64,000 nt of DNA, from the NCBI GenBank assembly GCA_026418275.1, contig JAOABQ010000048.1:1-64000 (forward strand), given 5' to 3'. Shown piece by piece: positions 39,600 to 48,949 of the stretch. The notes beneath the pieces were generated by a model, which was given only the letters and a program-made list of their open reading frames with translations, was not told the DNA's origin and did no database searches. The stretch is from Clostridia bacterium (lineage in GTDB: Bacteria > Bacillota > Clostridia > Acetivibrionales > DSM-2933). Each line of letters opens with the position of its first letter. The first letter of the stretch is position 1. Both the position numbers and the translations under genes were made by a program.

Positions 39600-39801
39600 C
39601 TTCTAACCTGCCTTTAGTCTTTTTTATTTGCATTAAAAGGTTTATATTAATAAAATTATATTCCTTTGTGATAAAAAATAAAAGAATTATTTTGTCTTCT
39701 TTATATTTTGATAGTAAAAATTTCTTTATACTCATTCAATTCGTGATATAATTATTTTATATGCTTATACCTATTTCATTTCACAGTAAACGGGGGCCAA
39801 T

Positions 39802-40770
39802 ATGAAGGAAGATAAGTTCATCAAGGATAATTCCGAGGTTTGGAGAATTTTGGAGCAAATATTGACTAAGCTGAAGTCCAAGGGGCTTAATAGGTTTAAT
39901 AGGAACGAGATCAATGATTTCATGAATTATTACAACCGCACTTGCAGTCATCTATCCTATAGCAGAACAAATTACGGTAATTCAAACACCACCATCTATT
40001 TAAACAGGCTGGTCGCTTCCGCGCACAGCTATATTTATACTACCCAAACATCCAGTATTTCAAAGCTTTTAAAGTTTTTCTATAAGGATTTCCCTCTGCT
40101 TCTTAGGAAAAATTTGCTTTGTTTTTTACTTTCCTCAGGGCTCTTTCTTTTTGGGACCTTCATCAGCTTTTTATATACAGCTTCCTCTACAGACAACGCC
40201 TATGCCTTTTTACCCAAATCCATGGTAGACAACACGGATTTCAACCATACCCTGGCAGACACTGACGATTTTGACAGTTCCATTATGTCAAGTTCCATAT
40301 TGACCAATAATATTCGGGTAGGCTTTAACGCTTTTGCTTTAGGATTATCTTTTGGCGTTGGCACCCTTGCAGTTCTTATCTACAATGGTTTTATGCTTGG
40401 CGGGCTGGGTGCTCTGGCATTTAAGGCAGGATTCAACTTGAAATTCTGGTCTTTGATCCTCCCCCACGGCATCCTTGAGCTTTTCGCAATTTTTGTTTGC
40501 GGTGCAGCAGGCCTTTTGATCGGCTATGCCCTTATCAATCCGGGTCAATATTCAAGAAAAGACGCACTCATTTTAAGAGGAAAGACAGCCGTCAAACTTG
40601 TTTGCGGAACAGTACCCATCTTTGTAATCGCAGGAATGATTGAAGGTTTCTTCACACCTATGAAAATTGCTGAGACTTCAAAAATTATTTTTGCATCGGG
40701 GACATTTCTAATCCTTCTCGCTTATCTCATTATCCCCAATATAAAATATGCAAAGGAATTTAAAAGCTAA
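39802..40770 (+). CDS. SpoIIM-like (DUF95) membrane protein
   Basis: 322 residues, preceded by CGGGGGCC rather than a normal ribosome binding site. A soluble N-terminal helical part (about 1-95) is followed by five or six TM helices; GLSFGVGTLAVLIYNGFMLG and LPHGILELFAIFVCGAAG are typical of the SpoIIM/DUF95 family. The RDD-SpoIIM-MoxR-DUF58 neighbourhood suggests a cell-envelope or membrane-stress module rather than the engulfment spoIIM itself. Confidence 0.8.
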   Translation: MKEDKFIKDNSEVWRILEQILTKLKSKGLNRFNRNEINDFMNYYNRTCSHLSYSRTNYGNSNTTIYLNRLVASAHSYIYTTQTSSISKLLKFFYKDFPLLLRKNLLCFLLSSGLFLFGTFISFLYTASSTDNAYAFLPKSMVDNTDFNHTLADTDDFDSSIMSSSILTNNIRVGFNAFALGLSFGVGTLAVLIYNGFMLGGLGALAFKAGFNLKFWSLILPHGILELFAIFVCGAAGLLIGYALINPGQYSRKDALILRGKTAVKLVCGTVPIFVIAGMIEGFFTPMKIAETSKIIFASGTFLILLAYLIIPNIKYAKEFKS

Positions 40771-40805
40771 CTTTTCCCGGCCAGCTATTTCTAAGAAAGG
40801 CTTAC

Positions 40806-42116
40806 CTATATCTGCATCATGGATTTCATGTTGAGATACTTATTTACCAACTCAATGGATAGTTTATCCGGCGGAACATCAAGACACGCAATCCCGGAAT
40901 CGAAGAAAAGCTTTTGAATTCTTTCCCTTTCCTGAATGAGCTTCATTGCGGCAGCTTTTACAAAAACATCGTTGGTATTTTTTATGTCATCCTTCATGAT
41001 TTCATAAAGCCGCATGTCTTTAATGGTAATGATCAGGGGAACATGGTTTTTTGCCACTGATTTAAGGGATGAAACCAGTAAACTCGCCTCTTCCACATTG
41101 AATAATTCAGTAAAAATACACAAAAGACTTCTTCGCATTTGATTTTTATTCAGGTACATGAGTGCACCCTTATAATCTGCTGTAACCAGGTTTTCCTCCA
41201 CATTGTAAAGATTTTCTGCAATCAGGTTAAAATGGGAAGATCCCTTGCCCGGCTTAATAAACCGTCTTACTTCATTATCAAACACAATAAGGCCAGTATT
41301 ATCCCCCTTTTTTGTCGCTATTTCCGCTAGTAAAAAAGACGCGTTAATGGAGTAATCCAGCTTCTTGATATAGTTGATTTCAGAGTTCATCACACGGCTG
41401 GAATCCAACATTATAAAAATTTGCTGGTTCTTTTCCGGTTCATAATTGTTTACAATAAACTTTCCAGCACGGGCTGTTGCCATCCAGTTGATCTTGCGGT
41501 AGTCGTCTCCGTCGTTATACTCCCGAAGACTCTCAAACTCTGATCCGATTCCATAGCCTTTTGCTTTTTTGGTGCCATATAGGAAATGACTTTTACTGAT
41601 TGCGGCAATACTGTATTTTCTTAAATCCCGTAAATTGGGATAGACCTTATAAGACCTTCTTTGGTCATATTCCAGTGTTTTTGAGCAAAGCTTCAATACA
41701 CCGCTACACTTTAAGTAGATATTTCCAAATTTGAATTCTCCTCGTTTTTCAGGAATGATGGAATATCCGCCTTCACTCTCGGCAAAAGGCCTTGCAGATA
41801 TAATACTGAAATTTCTACACAGCTTCAAATAGGGAGGAATGTCATCCCTCACCAAGAACAGAACCTTATAAGCACTTCGGTTTCTCACCTTGATCAGAAT
41901 ATGATTTTCAATGCCCAACGAAAACTTTTCATCACAAACCCGCGTCACTTCAAAAGCTTTTGCTCCGGGTGTTATCATGAAATCTACAATTAATAATGCG
42001 GCTAGTAAAGCATTGTAAATAATGAAAACATAAACCGCCCAGCCAAAAAACGAAGCAATATAGATAGGGACGACCCCTAAAAAAACCAATAATGCAAAAA
42101 GCCTGCTAAACGGCAT
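40806..42116 (-). CDS. DUF58 protein (VWA-like)
   Basis: 436 residues. Two N-terminal TM helices (about 5-45), then an immunoglobulin-like part, then the DUF58 signature FESLREYNDGDDYRKINWMA (about 198-217) and a von Willebrand A-like domain with FIMLDSSRVMNSE. DUF58 proteins work with MoxR ATPases in folding or metal insertion for membrane-linked complexes. Last gene of a five-gene operon. Confidence 0.87.
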   Translation of the reverse strand: MPFSRLFALLVFLGVVPIYIASFFGWAVYVFIIYNALLAALLIVDFMITPGAKAFEVTRVCDEKFSLGIENHILIKVRNRSAYKVLFLVRDDIPPYLKLCRNFSIISARPFAESEGGYSIIPEKRGEFKFGNIYLKCSGVLKLCSKTLEYDQRRSYKVYPNLRDLRKYSIAAISKSHFLYGTKKAKGYGIGSEFESLREYNDGDDYRKINWMATARAGKFIVNNYEPEKNQQIFIMLDSSRVMNSEINYIKKLDYSINASFLLAEIATKKGDNTGLIVFDNEVRRFIKPGKGSSHFNLIAENLYNVEENLVTADYKGALMYLNKNQMRRSLLCIFTELFNVEEASLLVSSLKSVAKNHVPLIITIKDMRLYEIMKDDIKNTNDVFVKAAAMKLIQERERIQKLFFDSGIACLDVPPDKLSIELVNKYLNMKSMMQI

Positions 42117-42141
42117 TTTAGCACTCCCTCACCAACAAATT

Positions 42142-43119
42142 TTATCTTGGTACTTCTATTTTACTTAATATATTGCGGATGACATCATCGTTCTTAATTC
42201 CGTCAATGCCCGCTTCCGGCTTTAATATGAGCCGATGCCTTAAAACCGGTAAAGCCATGTCTTTAACATCCTCAGGTGTAACAAAATTTCTTCCCTGCAT
42301 GGCAGCATATGTCTTGGAAGTCAGCAAAAGGGCAATGGAGGCTCTTGGACTTGCTCCCAGTATCAAACTCGGTGAATTTCTTGTTGCGGCAACAATAGAG
42401 GTGATATAGTTTATAATTCCCCCATTGACCTCTACCTGCTGAATTTCTTCTCTGCATCTTTTTATATCCTTAAAATCACAAACGGCTTTAACATCGATTT
42501 GATCCAGCTTCAAGCTGTTAAATCCGGTGTTGTATTTCTCCAGGATGGAATTTTCAAACCGCTGTGGGGGGTACTCCACCAAGAGTTTTAGCATAAAACG
42601 GTCCAGTTGTGCTTCGGGCAAGGGGTAAGTCCCTTCGTATTCAACAGGGTTTTGCGTTGCAACCACCATAAAGAGCTCATCTAAAGCCAGTGTCTCTCCA
42701 TCGGTGGTAATGGCCCTTTCTTCCATGGATTCCAGCAAAGCTGCCTGGGTTTTGGGCGGTGTCCTATTGATTTCATCCGCTAGGAGTATATTGGTAAATA
42801 AGGGCCCTTTTTTAAAGTAAAAGGTTCCTGCTTTCACGTCATATACTTTGGTTCCGGTAATGTCTGAAGGCATTAAATCGGGGGTAAACTGCACTCTTTT
42901 AAAGTCTGCTTTGACTGTTTTTGCGATCACCTTGGATGCCAGTGTTTTAGCAAGGCCGGGAACACCCTCAATCAAAACATGTCCGCCTGAAAATAACGCG
43001 ATTACCAGATGTTCCACAAACTCATACTGTCCTACAACAACTTTGGAAACCTCATCGATGATTTCTTTTGCTTTTGCCCTTGTAAATTCATAGTTAAATG
43101 CACCCTCATTTTCAAGCAT
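42142..43119 (-). CDS. MoxR-family AAA+ ATPase
   Basis: 325 residues. Walker A GVPGLAKT (about 54-61), Walker B LLADEINR, sensor ATQNPVEYEGTYPLPEAQLD and arginine-rich GASPRASIALL are the MoxR marks. Chaperone-like ATPase acting with the adjacent DUF58 protein. It overlaps the upstream gene end closely and is translationally linked to it. Confidence 0.9.
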   Translation of the reverse strand: MLENEGAFNYEFTRAKAKEIIDEVSKVVVGQYEFVEHLVIALFSGGHVLIEGVPGLAKTLASKVIAKTVKADFKRVQFTPDLMPSDITGTKVYDVKAGTFYFKKGPLFTNILLADEINRTPPKTQAALLESMEERAITTDGETLALDELFMVVATQNPVEYEGTYPLPEAQLDRFMLKLLVEYPPQRFENSILEKYNTGFNSLKLDQIDVKAVCDFKDIKRCREEIQQVEVNGGIINYITSIVAATRNSPSLILGASPRASIALLLTSKTYAAMQGRNFVTPEDVKDMALPVLRHRLILKPEAGIDGIKNDDVIRNILSKIEVPR

Positions 43120-44139
43120 TTATTTGATCCCCTTTCTAATATCTTCAATCTTCTCCAAAAGGTAAACTAAAAGCTTCCTGTCATTATTGTCACTATCAAT
43201 GTAGTTTCTGGAGGCTAAATAAACATCCTTAAACTGCAATTCATTGAGAAACCGGTTACCGGATGCTGCTTTTAAAAGTTCCTGGTCATCAGGCAAATTT
43301 GTAAAACCCAGGTATTTGGTAATTTCCTTCTTAAAGTTGTTGAAATAGGTTTCAAGAGCCAGGCTGTTTGCCCGGGCTTTTATATATACATTGGATAAGG
43401 CAAAAAGATTTTCATTCTCTTGTCTTTTAATGATCTCAAAAACCGTCACCGGCTTTCCAAAACGTCTGGAAATAATATACGTAAGCAGAATAAGACTTAG
43501 GATTCCTTGAATGACCATAAGCTTTTGGGCCTGAGACAATAGATCCCAAACCGTAATATCACCGGCGCTTAAACCGTGGTAATACTCGTTAAATAAGATC
43601 CTCCGGTTCCCCAAATCCTCTAAAACGTCTATAAATTTGGCAGCTGTCATGGAATTGCGAATACCACGGTTTGTAAAGTCCTCCGGGTCGGTAAACTCAT
43701 AAATTTTACCCTCTCCTACAGTGTATACCGTAAAATCTTCATCCCTTTGATCCACTTCTCCTTCGAAGCTATTAAGGCTGCTGCCATAATCAAAAGCCTC
43801 ATCATCAATGAGAACGATTTTGTTGCCTTTTTCAAGCCACTTTTTTAAATACTTCTTCTCCATTTCATCATGAAATAAAGAGTGATAAGGTTTTATCACT
43901 ACCAAAGTTGCTTTATCGGGTAAAAGTCTTGCAGTCCTTTTATACCGCCCAGCATTAAATCCCATTTGATTTGTCAAGAGGTATAAAGCTTTTGTCCCGT
44001 CTCCTTTTGGGTTTAAGGTAGAATAGGGTTGAAATTCCTTATTCCTGTTCTGATTATACAAAAACAATGTGATTGCAATGATTATAACTCCCACCAGCAG
44101 GAAAAGAATTGTTTTGGGAAGCAGCTTTTTTATCTTCAT
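43120..44139 (-). CDS. DUF4350 protein
   Basis: 339 residues. TM near 9-27, an extracytoplasmic DUF4350 part (YSTLNPKGDGTKALYLLTNQ, LIDDEAFDYGSS, NEYYHGL) and a second TM at about 215-235 followed by a cytoplasmic helical tail. It usually sits next to MoxR/DUF58 genes, as here. The start overlaps the preceding stop by four bases (ATGA). Confidence 0.8.
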   Translation of the reverse strand: MKIKKLLPKTILFLLVGVIIIAITLFLYNQNRNKEFQPYSTLNPKGDGTKALYLLTNQMGFNAGRYKRTARLLPDKATLVVIKPYHSLFHDEMEKKYLKKWLEKGNKIVLIDDEAFDYGSSLNSFEGEVDQRDEDFTVYTVGEGKIYEFTDPEDFTNRGIRNSMTAAKFIDVLEDLGNRRILFNEYYHGLSAGDITVWDLLSQAQKLMVIQGILSLILLTYIISRRFGKPVTVFEIIKRQENENLFALSNVYIKARANSLALETYFNNFKKEITKYLGFTNLPDDQELLKAASGNRFLNELQFKDVYLASRNYIDSDNNDRKLLVYLLEKIEDIRKGIK

Positions 44140-45071
44140 TTTTTTGCCTCCTTTGACAATAAGGAGTACTGGTTATACCAAAAACCAAACTTTTCTCCAT
44201 CGATTTTGCCGTTCCCGTACCAGCAGCGGTTGAACTCACCGGTGAATTCCTTAACAATGTCATACCCCCAGTAGTTTCCCCTGTAGAGTTCCTCCAAATA
44301 TTGTTTGTTGGTTTTAGACTTGTCAATGGAGATAAGATTGAACCGGTTTAAGTTGATGAGCAAGGTTACATATAAAAACCTCAGCCCCTGCCTAAAATCA
44401 CCGTTTTTCATGAATTCAAGGGCCTTTTGCTCTATTTCGTCAGGATTTTTTAATATCATTTCAGCAATTTCATCCTGGTCCTTTTTCATTTGGACAGCCC
44501 TTGAAAAACGAAGGTTTCGAAGGATAAAGAATAGGAAAATAGCAGCAAACCCAGCAATAATCAATATCCCTATAATTTGGAACACACCCGCATTTTGCTG
44601 CTGGATGATGGGTCCCTTTTCTTCATAGGAGGATTGACCCGAAGAATCGCCTTCTGATTTCTTATCCGGCTTTGTATTATTGTCGGCTCCATTATCTCCG
44701 TTAGAATCCGAACCATCCGTGTTATGATTTCTTTGACGGTCTGAGTTGTTATACGATCTTTCATTGCCGTTTTCATCTGAATTGGGGAGGTTGGTCGTGT
44801 CTTTCTCAGAATCCGATCCCTCATCTTTATCGCCAAAAAGCTTTTTAAGCATATCTGCAAGCTTCTCGAGCGGTGTCTTGCTTTTCTCAGAATCCTTGAA
44901 TTCACTGGAAGATAGAATTTTTTCAATTTTCTTTTTAACCTCTGAATCTTTCGTATCGCTTCCTATACAGTATCCGGAGGAAGGCAGCAAAAAAATACTC
45001 AATATAAAAACAGTTAAAACTACTTTTTTTAAATACTGCAATTTAGTACATAGGGGTATAGGGTTCATCAT
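44136..45071 (-). CDS. DUF4129 membrane protein
   Basis: 311 residues, GAGGTGACG upstream. Signal-anchor at 12-34, a low-complexity Ser/Asp/Asn/Gly region (about 75-140), a TM at about 158-180, and the C-terminal DUF4129 domain (FRQGLRFLYVTLLINLNRFN, KTNKQYLEELY, RCWYGNGKIDGEKF). DUF4129 is a steady partner of the MoxR-DUF58 module, sometimes fused to transglutaminases. Overlaps the upstream gene by 29 bases. Confidence 0.8.
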   Translation of the reverse strand: MMNPIPLCTKLQYLKKVVLTVFILSIFLLPSSGYCIGSDTKDSEVKKKIEKILSSSEFKDSEKSKTPLEKLADMLKKLFGDKDEGSDSEKDTTNLPNSDENGNERSYNNSDRQRNHNTDGSDSNGDNGADNNTKPDKKSEGDSSGQSSYEEKGPIIQQQNAGVFQIIGILIIAGFAAIFLFFILRNLRFSRAVQMKKDQDEIAEMILKNPDEIEQKALEFMKNGDFRQGLRFLYVTLLINLNRFNLISIDKSKTNKQYLEELYRGNYWGYDIVKEFTGEFNRCWYGNGKIDGEKFGFWYNQYSLLSKEAKK

Positions 45072-46056
45072 TTGACGTCACCTCAACTTCGTTCTTCACT
45101 TCCGGAACTACCTTCTCTTCCAGGAGGGTATCTACTTTCACTTCCAGATCAAACCCTTCTTTCCTTATTTTAAGGTTTGTAAATAAAACCGTCATAAGGG
45201 TTATGAATAAAGGGTATAACATCAATAAGACCGCATTACCGCCAAAATACAAAAGGTACTGGAGCACGGTAAAAACTACACTATCCTGATCTCCGGAAAA
45301 TTGCAGGCTTTGAGTAATCATGATCATAGGAATGACCAGCATCATGAGAATGCCAAAAAATATGGACATGAATGAATGCCAAAAGTTTTTTGACGTAAGG
45401 GTAAGACTTCGTGAAATAGCATCTGCTGCAGACTTGTTTTCTACAATAATCGAGTGAACACCAAAACCAAACTTAATATAAAAGTAGCCCAATAAAATCA
45501 TTGAAAGAAAAAAACTCACAAAAAAACCGATAAGGGCGAGCAATCCGGATAAAAACAGGTCTTCTCTAAATACATAGGCAAAAACAACTCCGATCTGCAT
45601 GAGAATGGCATAGGCAATCCCGGTTAAAATCACTCCGCCTAGTAGTATTAAATAAAAAAGGATCTTGTTTCCCATCATTCCGGGAAGCTTTTTAAAGGCG
45701 TCTTTAATGGCTGAGCCAACGCTTATTTTTCTTTGATACGCCAAATCCTCAAATACAATCCGAATCATTGCTGCATCACCGACAATTTTAAATGTAAACA
45801 CATAGATCAGTGAAAAAACAGCCATGGATAATATGTAAAAACCATACGCTGCACCTAAATAGGAATCATAATAATCCAATTGATCGATATTGCCTACCAT
45901 CAAATAATTGAGCAATAGGGTTAAAATATAAAAGGAAGCGTAAAATATCAAATTGATGATCATGAGTTTTTTAAAGTTTCTTTTGTAAAGTTCTAAGGAA
46001 TAATCAAGGACATCCCCGAATGTCATTGGTTTGAGAACATCTTCATTGCTTCTCAT
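45043..46056 (-). CDS. Multi-pass membrane protein, first gene of the MoxR operon
   Basis: 337 residues from the ATG at 46056 (GAGGAGA upstream; 46089 has no site). MTFGDVLDYSLELYKRNFKK at the start and about six TM helices resemble the membrane domain of glycerophosphoryl-diester-phosphodiesterase-like proteins (DUF975-like). No enzyme motif. Conserved neighbour of DUF4129 and DUF4350 genes. Confidence 0.65.
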   Translation of the reverse strand: MRSNEDVLKPMTFGDVLDYSLELYKRNFKKLMIINLIFYASFYILTLLLNYLMVGNIDQLDYYDSYLGAAYGFYILSMAVFSLIYVFTFKIVGDAAMIRIVFEDLAYQRKISVGSAIKDAFKKLPGMMGNKILFYLILLGGVILTGIAYAILMQIGVVFAYVFREDLFLSGLLALIGFFVSFFLSMILLGYFYIKFGFGVHSIIVENKSAADAISRSLTLTSKNFWHSFMSIFFGILMMLVIPMIMITQSLQFSGDQDSVVFTVLQYLLYFGGNAVLLMLYPLFITLMTVLFTNLKIRKEGFDLEVKVDTLLEEKVVPEVKNEVEVTSNDEPYTPMY

Positions 46057-46436
46057 ATTTGTCTCCTCGGCCTCATAAATACACTGCATTCAATGATTTA
46101 AAACACAAAATGTTACATAAAATCATTAATAGAATACGATAACATCAACCATCATGATAAGGCATGAAGCAACCACATCAGCGATAACCGCTATAGCGCT
46201 TTAATTAGATTTATCGTAACTTCTATAGTATTTAAAATAACATAAAACAGCAGTTAATTCAAGTTATTCTCATTTTGATTTGCATTTTAAACCAAGTATT
46301 CCATCAATCTCTTTGATCAATGCTTTTGATTTATTTGAAAATGAAAAGAGGTGAAGATTCACACTCCACCAACTAAAATATTCTATCCATTCATCTGATT
46401 TGATATTTTCTCATACGAGGATCATATGCTTATAAA
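46057..46436. other. 380-base gene-free region upstream of the MoxR operon
   Basis: AT-rich with an imperfect stem around CGATAACCGCTATAGCG (about 46192) and the 22-base motif AGAATACGATAAcatCAACC (46131) that recurs upstream of secD at 50306. No open frame with a ribosome binding site was found. Confidence 0.4.
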
Positions 46437-47654
46437 TTACCCTTTTCCAAGTCCGAACCAACTAAATATCATTCTAAAAAACAGTCTGAAAAAGGAAGCT
46501 TTCTTGACTTCACTTTCTGCAACCAATTGGGCTTTACCCACTTCCTTTCCGTCTACCTTGAAGATAACATCCCCAAGTTTCTGTCCCTTTTTTATGGGGG
46601 CGGTCAAAGTCGTATCCAGCTTGACTACACGCTCTATTTTCCCTTTTTCTCCTTTGGCTAAAAGAAGTCTTACATCATTGTCGTATATGGCTTTGACTTT
46701 GGTTGTCAAACCTTTTTTAATCTCAAGTTCATTTACAAATTCACCTTTTTTATTGATTTCGGATATTTCATAGCTGGCAAAACCGTAATCCAAGAGCTTC
46801 GCTGCCTCTGCAAAGCGGGTATTGGCATCCGGTTCACCCAATACAACTGCTATAAGCTGCAGACCGTTTCTTAAAGCAGAAGCTGACAGGCAATATCCGG
46901 CTTTCGTTGTAAACCCGGTCTTAAGGCCGTTTGAGCCCTTATAGGAATGAATAAGTCTATTGGTATTATCCAAAGAAAACTTTCCATCTCTGAACGTATC
47001 GTGCCAAATGGAAGTATATTCAAGTATTTTGGGGTGTTTCATAATGAGTTCCTTTGACATGAGAGAAATGTCATAGGCTGTACTATAGTGTCCGTCATCT
47101 GTTAAACCAGTAGAGTCTAAAAAATGGGTGTTGTTCATTCCCAAATCTTTTGCTTTTTGATTCATCATAGTTACAAATGCTTCTTCACTGCCTGCTAAAA
47201 ATTCTGCCAAAGCTACCGTCCCGTCATTTGCGGAATGCATCGCAACGGCTTTTAGAAATTCATGAACGCTAAACTGTTCACCGGGTTTTAGATAGACTTG
47301 GGATCCTCCCATGTTGTATGAATGCTCTGATACAGGGACCATGTCTTCCAGCTTTATTTTCCCCCCATCCACTGCTTCCATCACCAAAAGCATGGACATA
47401 ATTTTGGTAACACTGGCCAATGGCAGTTTCTCGTGAATATTCTTTTCATACAGAACATTACCGGTGGCAGCATCAATCAGTAGTGCGGATTTTGCTTTCA
47501 AATCCAGTAAAGCTCCCTTATCCTCCGTTTTTGAAACAGCTAAGGTGCCTGTGCTGTTTTCCTTACCTGACTCGGAAAAAACAGGTTGCATAAAAAACGA
47601 AACAGAAATAAAAACCACCAGCATTAGATAAACAAAGATCTTCTTCGTCATCAC
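46437..47654 (-). CDS. dacF: D-alanyl-D-alanine carboxypeptidase, DacF-like
   Basis: 405 residues. Signal peptide 1-27. Penicillin-binding motifs: SVTK (SxxK, about 81-84), SAN (about 141-143), and KTG (about 243-245). A C-terminal beta domain (about 300-385) and an amphipathic end helix (FFRLFFRMIFSWFG) anchor it to the membrane. It trims the terminal D-Ala of peptidoglycan; DacF homologues act in sporulation. Ordinary length. Confidence 0.9.
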   Translation of the reverse strand: MMTKKIFVYLMLVVFISVSFFMQPVFSESGKENSTGTLAVSKTEDKGALLDLKAKSALLIDAATGNVLYEKNIHEKLPLASVTKIMSMLLVMEAVDGGKIKLEDMVPVSEHSYNMGGSQVYLKPGEQFSVHEFLKAVAMHSANDGTVALAEFLAGSEEAFVTMMNQKAKDLGMNNTHFLDSTGLTDDGHYSTAYDISLMSKELIMKHPKILEYTSIWHDTFRDGKFSLDNTNRLIHSYKGSNGLKTGFTTKAGYCLSASALRNGLQLIAVVLGEPDANTRFAEAAKLLDYGFASYEISEINKKGEFVNELEIKKGLTTKVKAIYDNDVRLLLAKGEKGKIERVVKLDTTLTAPIKKGQKLGDVIFKVDGKEVGKAQLVAESEVKKASFFRLFFRMIFSWFGLGKG

Positions 47655-47876
47655 TTAGGACCCTCCATACATAAACCCCTAATTAATTTTTATGCGGAAC
47701 ATGTTTAATTTATTCTGAGATGTAGCCAAGCGTTATATATATTATAGAGTTCCTTTATGCCATTGAAAAGTTAAAATACTTTCCTCCATACTTATGTTTT
47801 TCCATTCCGCCTTACTGGTTTTATTCTATTCTTATATATCTTCTGATCGGATATGACCGCTTAAAAATGGTCATAA

Positions 47877-47908
47877 AAAAGCTACAAGCTTTTCAGCTTG
47901 TAGCTTTT
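47877..47908 (-). terminator. Terminator of secDF
   Basis: AAAAGCTACAAGCT pairs with AGCTTGTAGCTTTT around TTTC, 20 bases after the secF stop. Confidence 0.75.
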
Positions 47909-47927
47909 TATGATTATTTAAAATTGA

Positions 47928-48947
47928 TCATTGTGATTTCGCCAATGTATTTGCGCCGACTCTCTTCTTTTGCTGGCGTTCTTTCCACATTACCCATAAT
48001 GGAGTTGCCACAAAAATGGAGGAATAACATCCGCTTGCAATACCCACAGTAAGCGGGAGGGAGAATTCCTTAATGGACTCAATATGGTTGATGGACGCAA
48101 AAACATACATGGTGATACAACAAATTAAAACGGTAACAACCGTATTGATGGATCTTGCCAAAGTCTGCATGATACTTCTGTTTGCAAGCTCTGCTACAGG
48201 AATCTTCCTGAGCATCGCGCTGTTTTCCCTGATACGGTCATAGATAATAATGGTATCATTCATGGAATACCCCATGATGGTCAGTACAGCTGCAATAAAG
48301 GATTCATTCATCTTAATATTCAGTACCGAATACACCGCCAACATGATCATAATATCATGCAGGAGCCCGATAACAGCCATAACCCCGGCTGAGAGACCGG
48401 ACATAACCTTAAATCTTATCCATATATATAGGATAATCAAAAGGGATGCAACCAATGTAGCAATTAAACCGTTTTGCAGAAGTTCCTTACCAATAAAAGG
48501 TTCAACCGTATCTTCACTTTCAAATGCCTTACTCGGATCCAATTTGAACTCTTTAACAAGTTCTTCCTTTGCAAGTTTATTTTTCTCAACCTTTTTCTCA
48601 TCGCTAACGTTTTTATCGCTATTCGGGATATTAATAACAGCCAAAACATATGATTTTCCGGTTTTTATACCGTTCTTAGTCTCCGGTAAAATTCCCTTTT
48701 GTACATCCGGCTTAATGCCGACTTGTTTTTGCACAATATTTATAATTTTTTCATTATCCAGGGTATATTCATCAGCTTTTTTGTCGTCAATACTATCCGG
48801 TGTAACCCTCATCTTTAATATAGTACCACCCTGAAACTGGATATCCAGATTAAAGCCATCATGGACGATAAGCCCAATAATCCCCGTTATTATAATCAAA
48901 ACGGATAATCCGAAAAAGTAAAACTTCTTCCCCATTAAATCTACCAT
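47928..48947 (-). CDS. secF: Protein translocase subunit SecF
   Basis: 339 residues. Six TM helices; DIQFQGGTILKM in the first loop and GYSMNDTIIIYDRIREN (about 227-243) are SecF marks. The first extracytoplasmic loop (about 35-150) is longer and more charged than usual (KKADEYTLDNEK, KNVSDEKKVEKNKLAKEE). With SecD it uses the proton motive force to finish export. Starts 2 bases after secD. Confidence 0.92.
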   Translation of the reverse strand: MVDLMGKKFYFFGLSVLIIITGIIGLIVHDGFNLDIQFQGGTILKMRVTPDSIDDKKADEYTLDNEKIINIVQKQVGIKPDVQKGILPETKNGIKTGKSYVLAVINIPNSDKNVSDEKKVEKNKLAKEELVKEFKLDPSKAFESEDTVEPFIGKELLQNGLIATLVASLLIILYIWIRFKVMSGLSAGVMAVIGLLHDIMIMLAVYSVLNIKMNESFIAAVLTIMGYSMNDTIIIYDRIRENSAMLRKIPVAELANRSIMQTLARSINTVVTVLICCITMYVFASINHIESIKEFSLPLTVGIASGCYSSIFVATPLWVMWKERQQKKRVGANTLAKSQ

Positions 48948-48949
48948 CT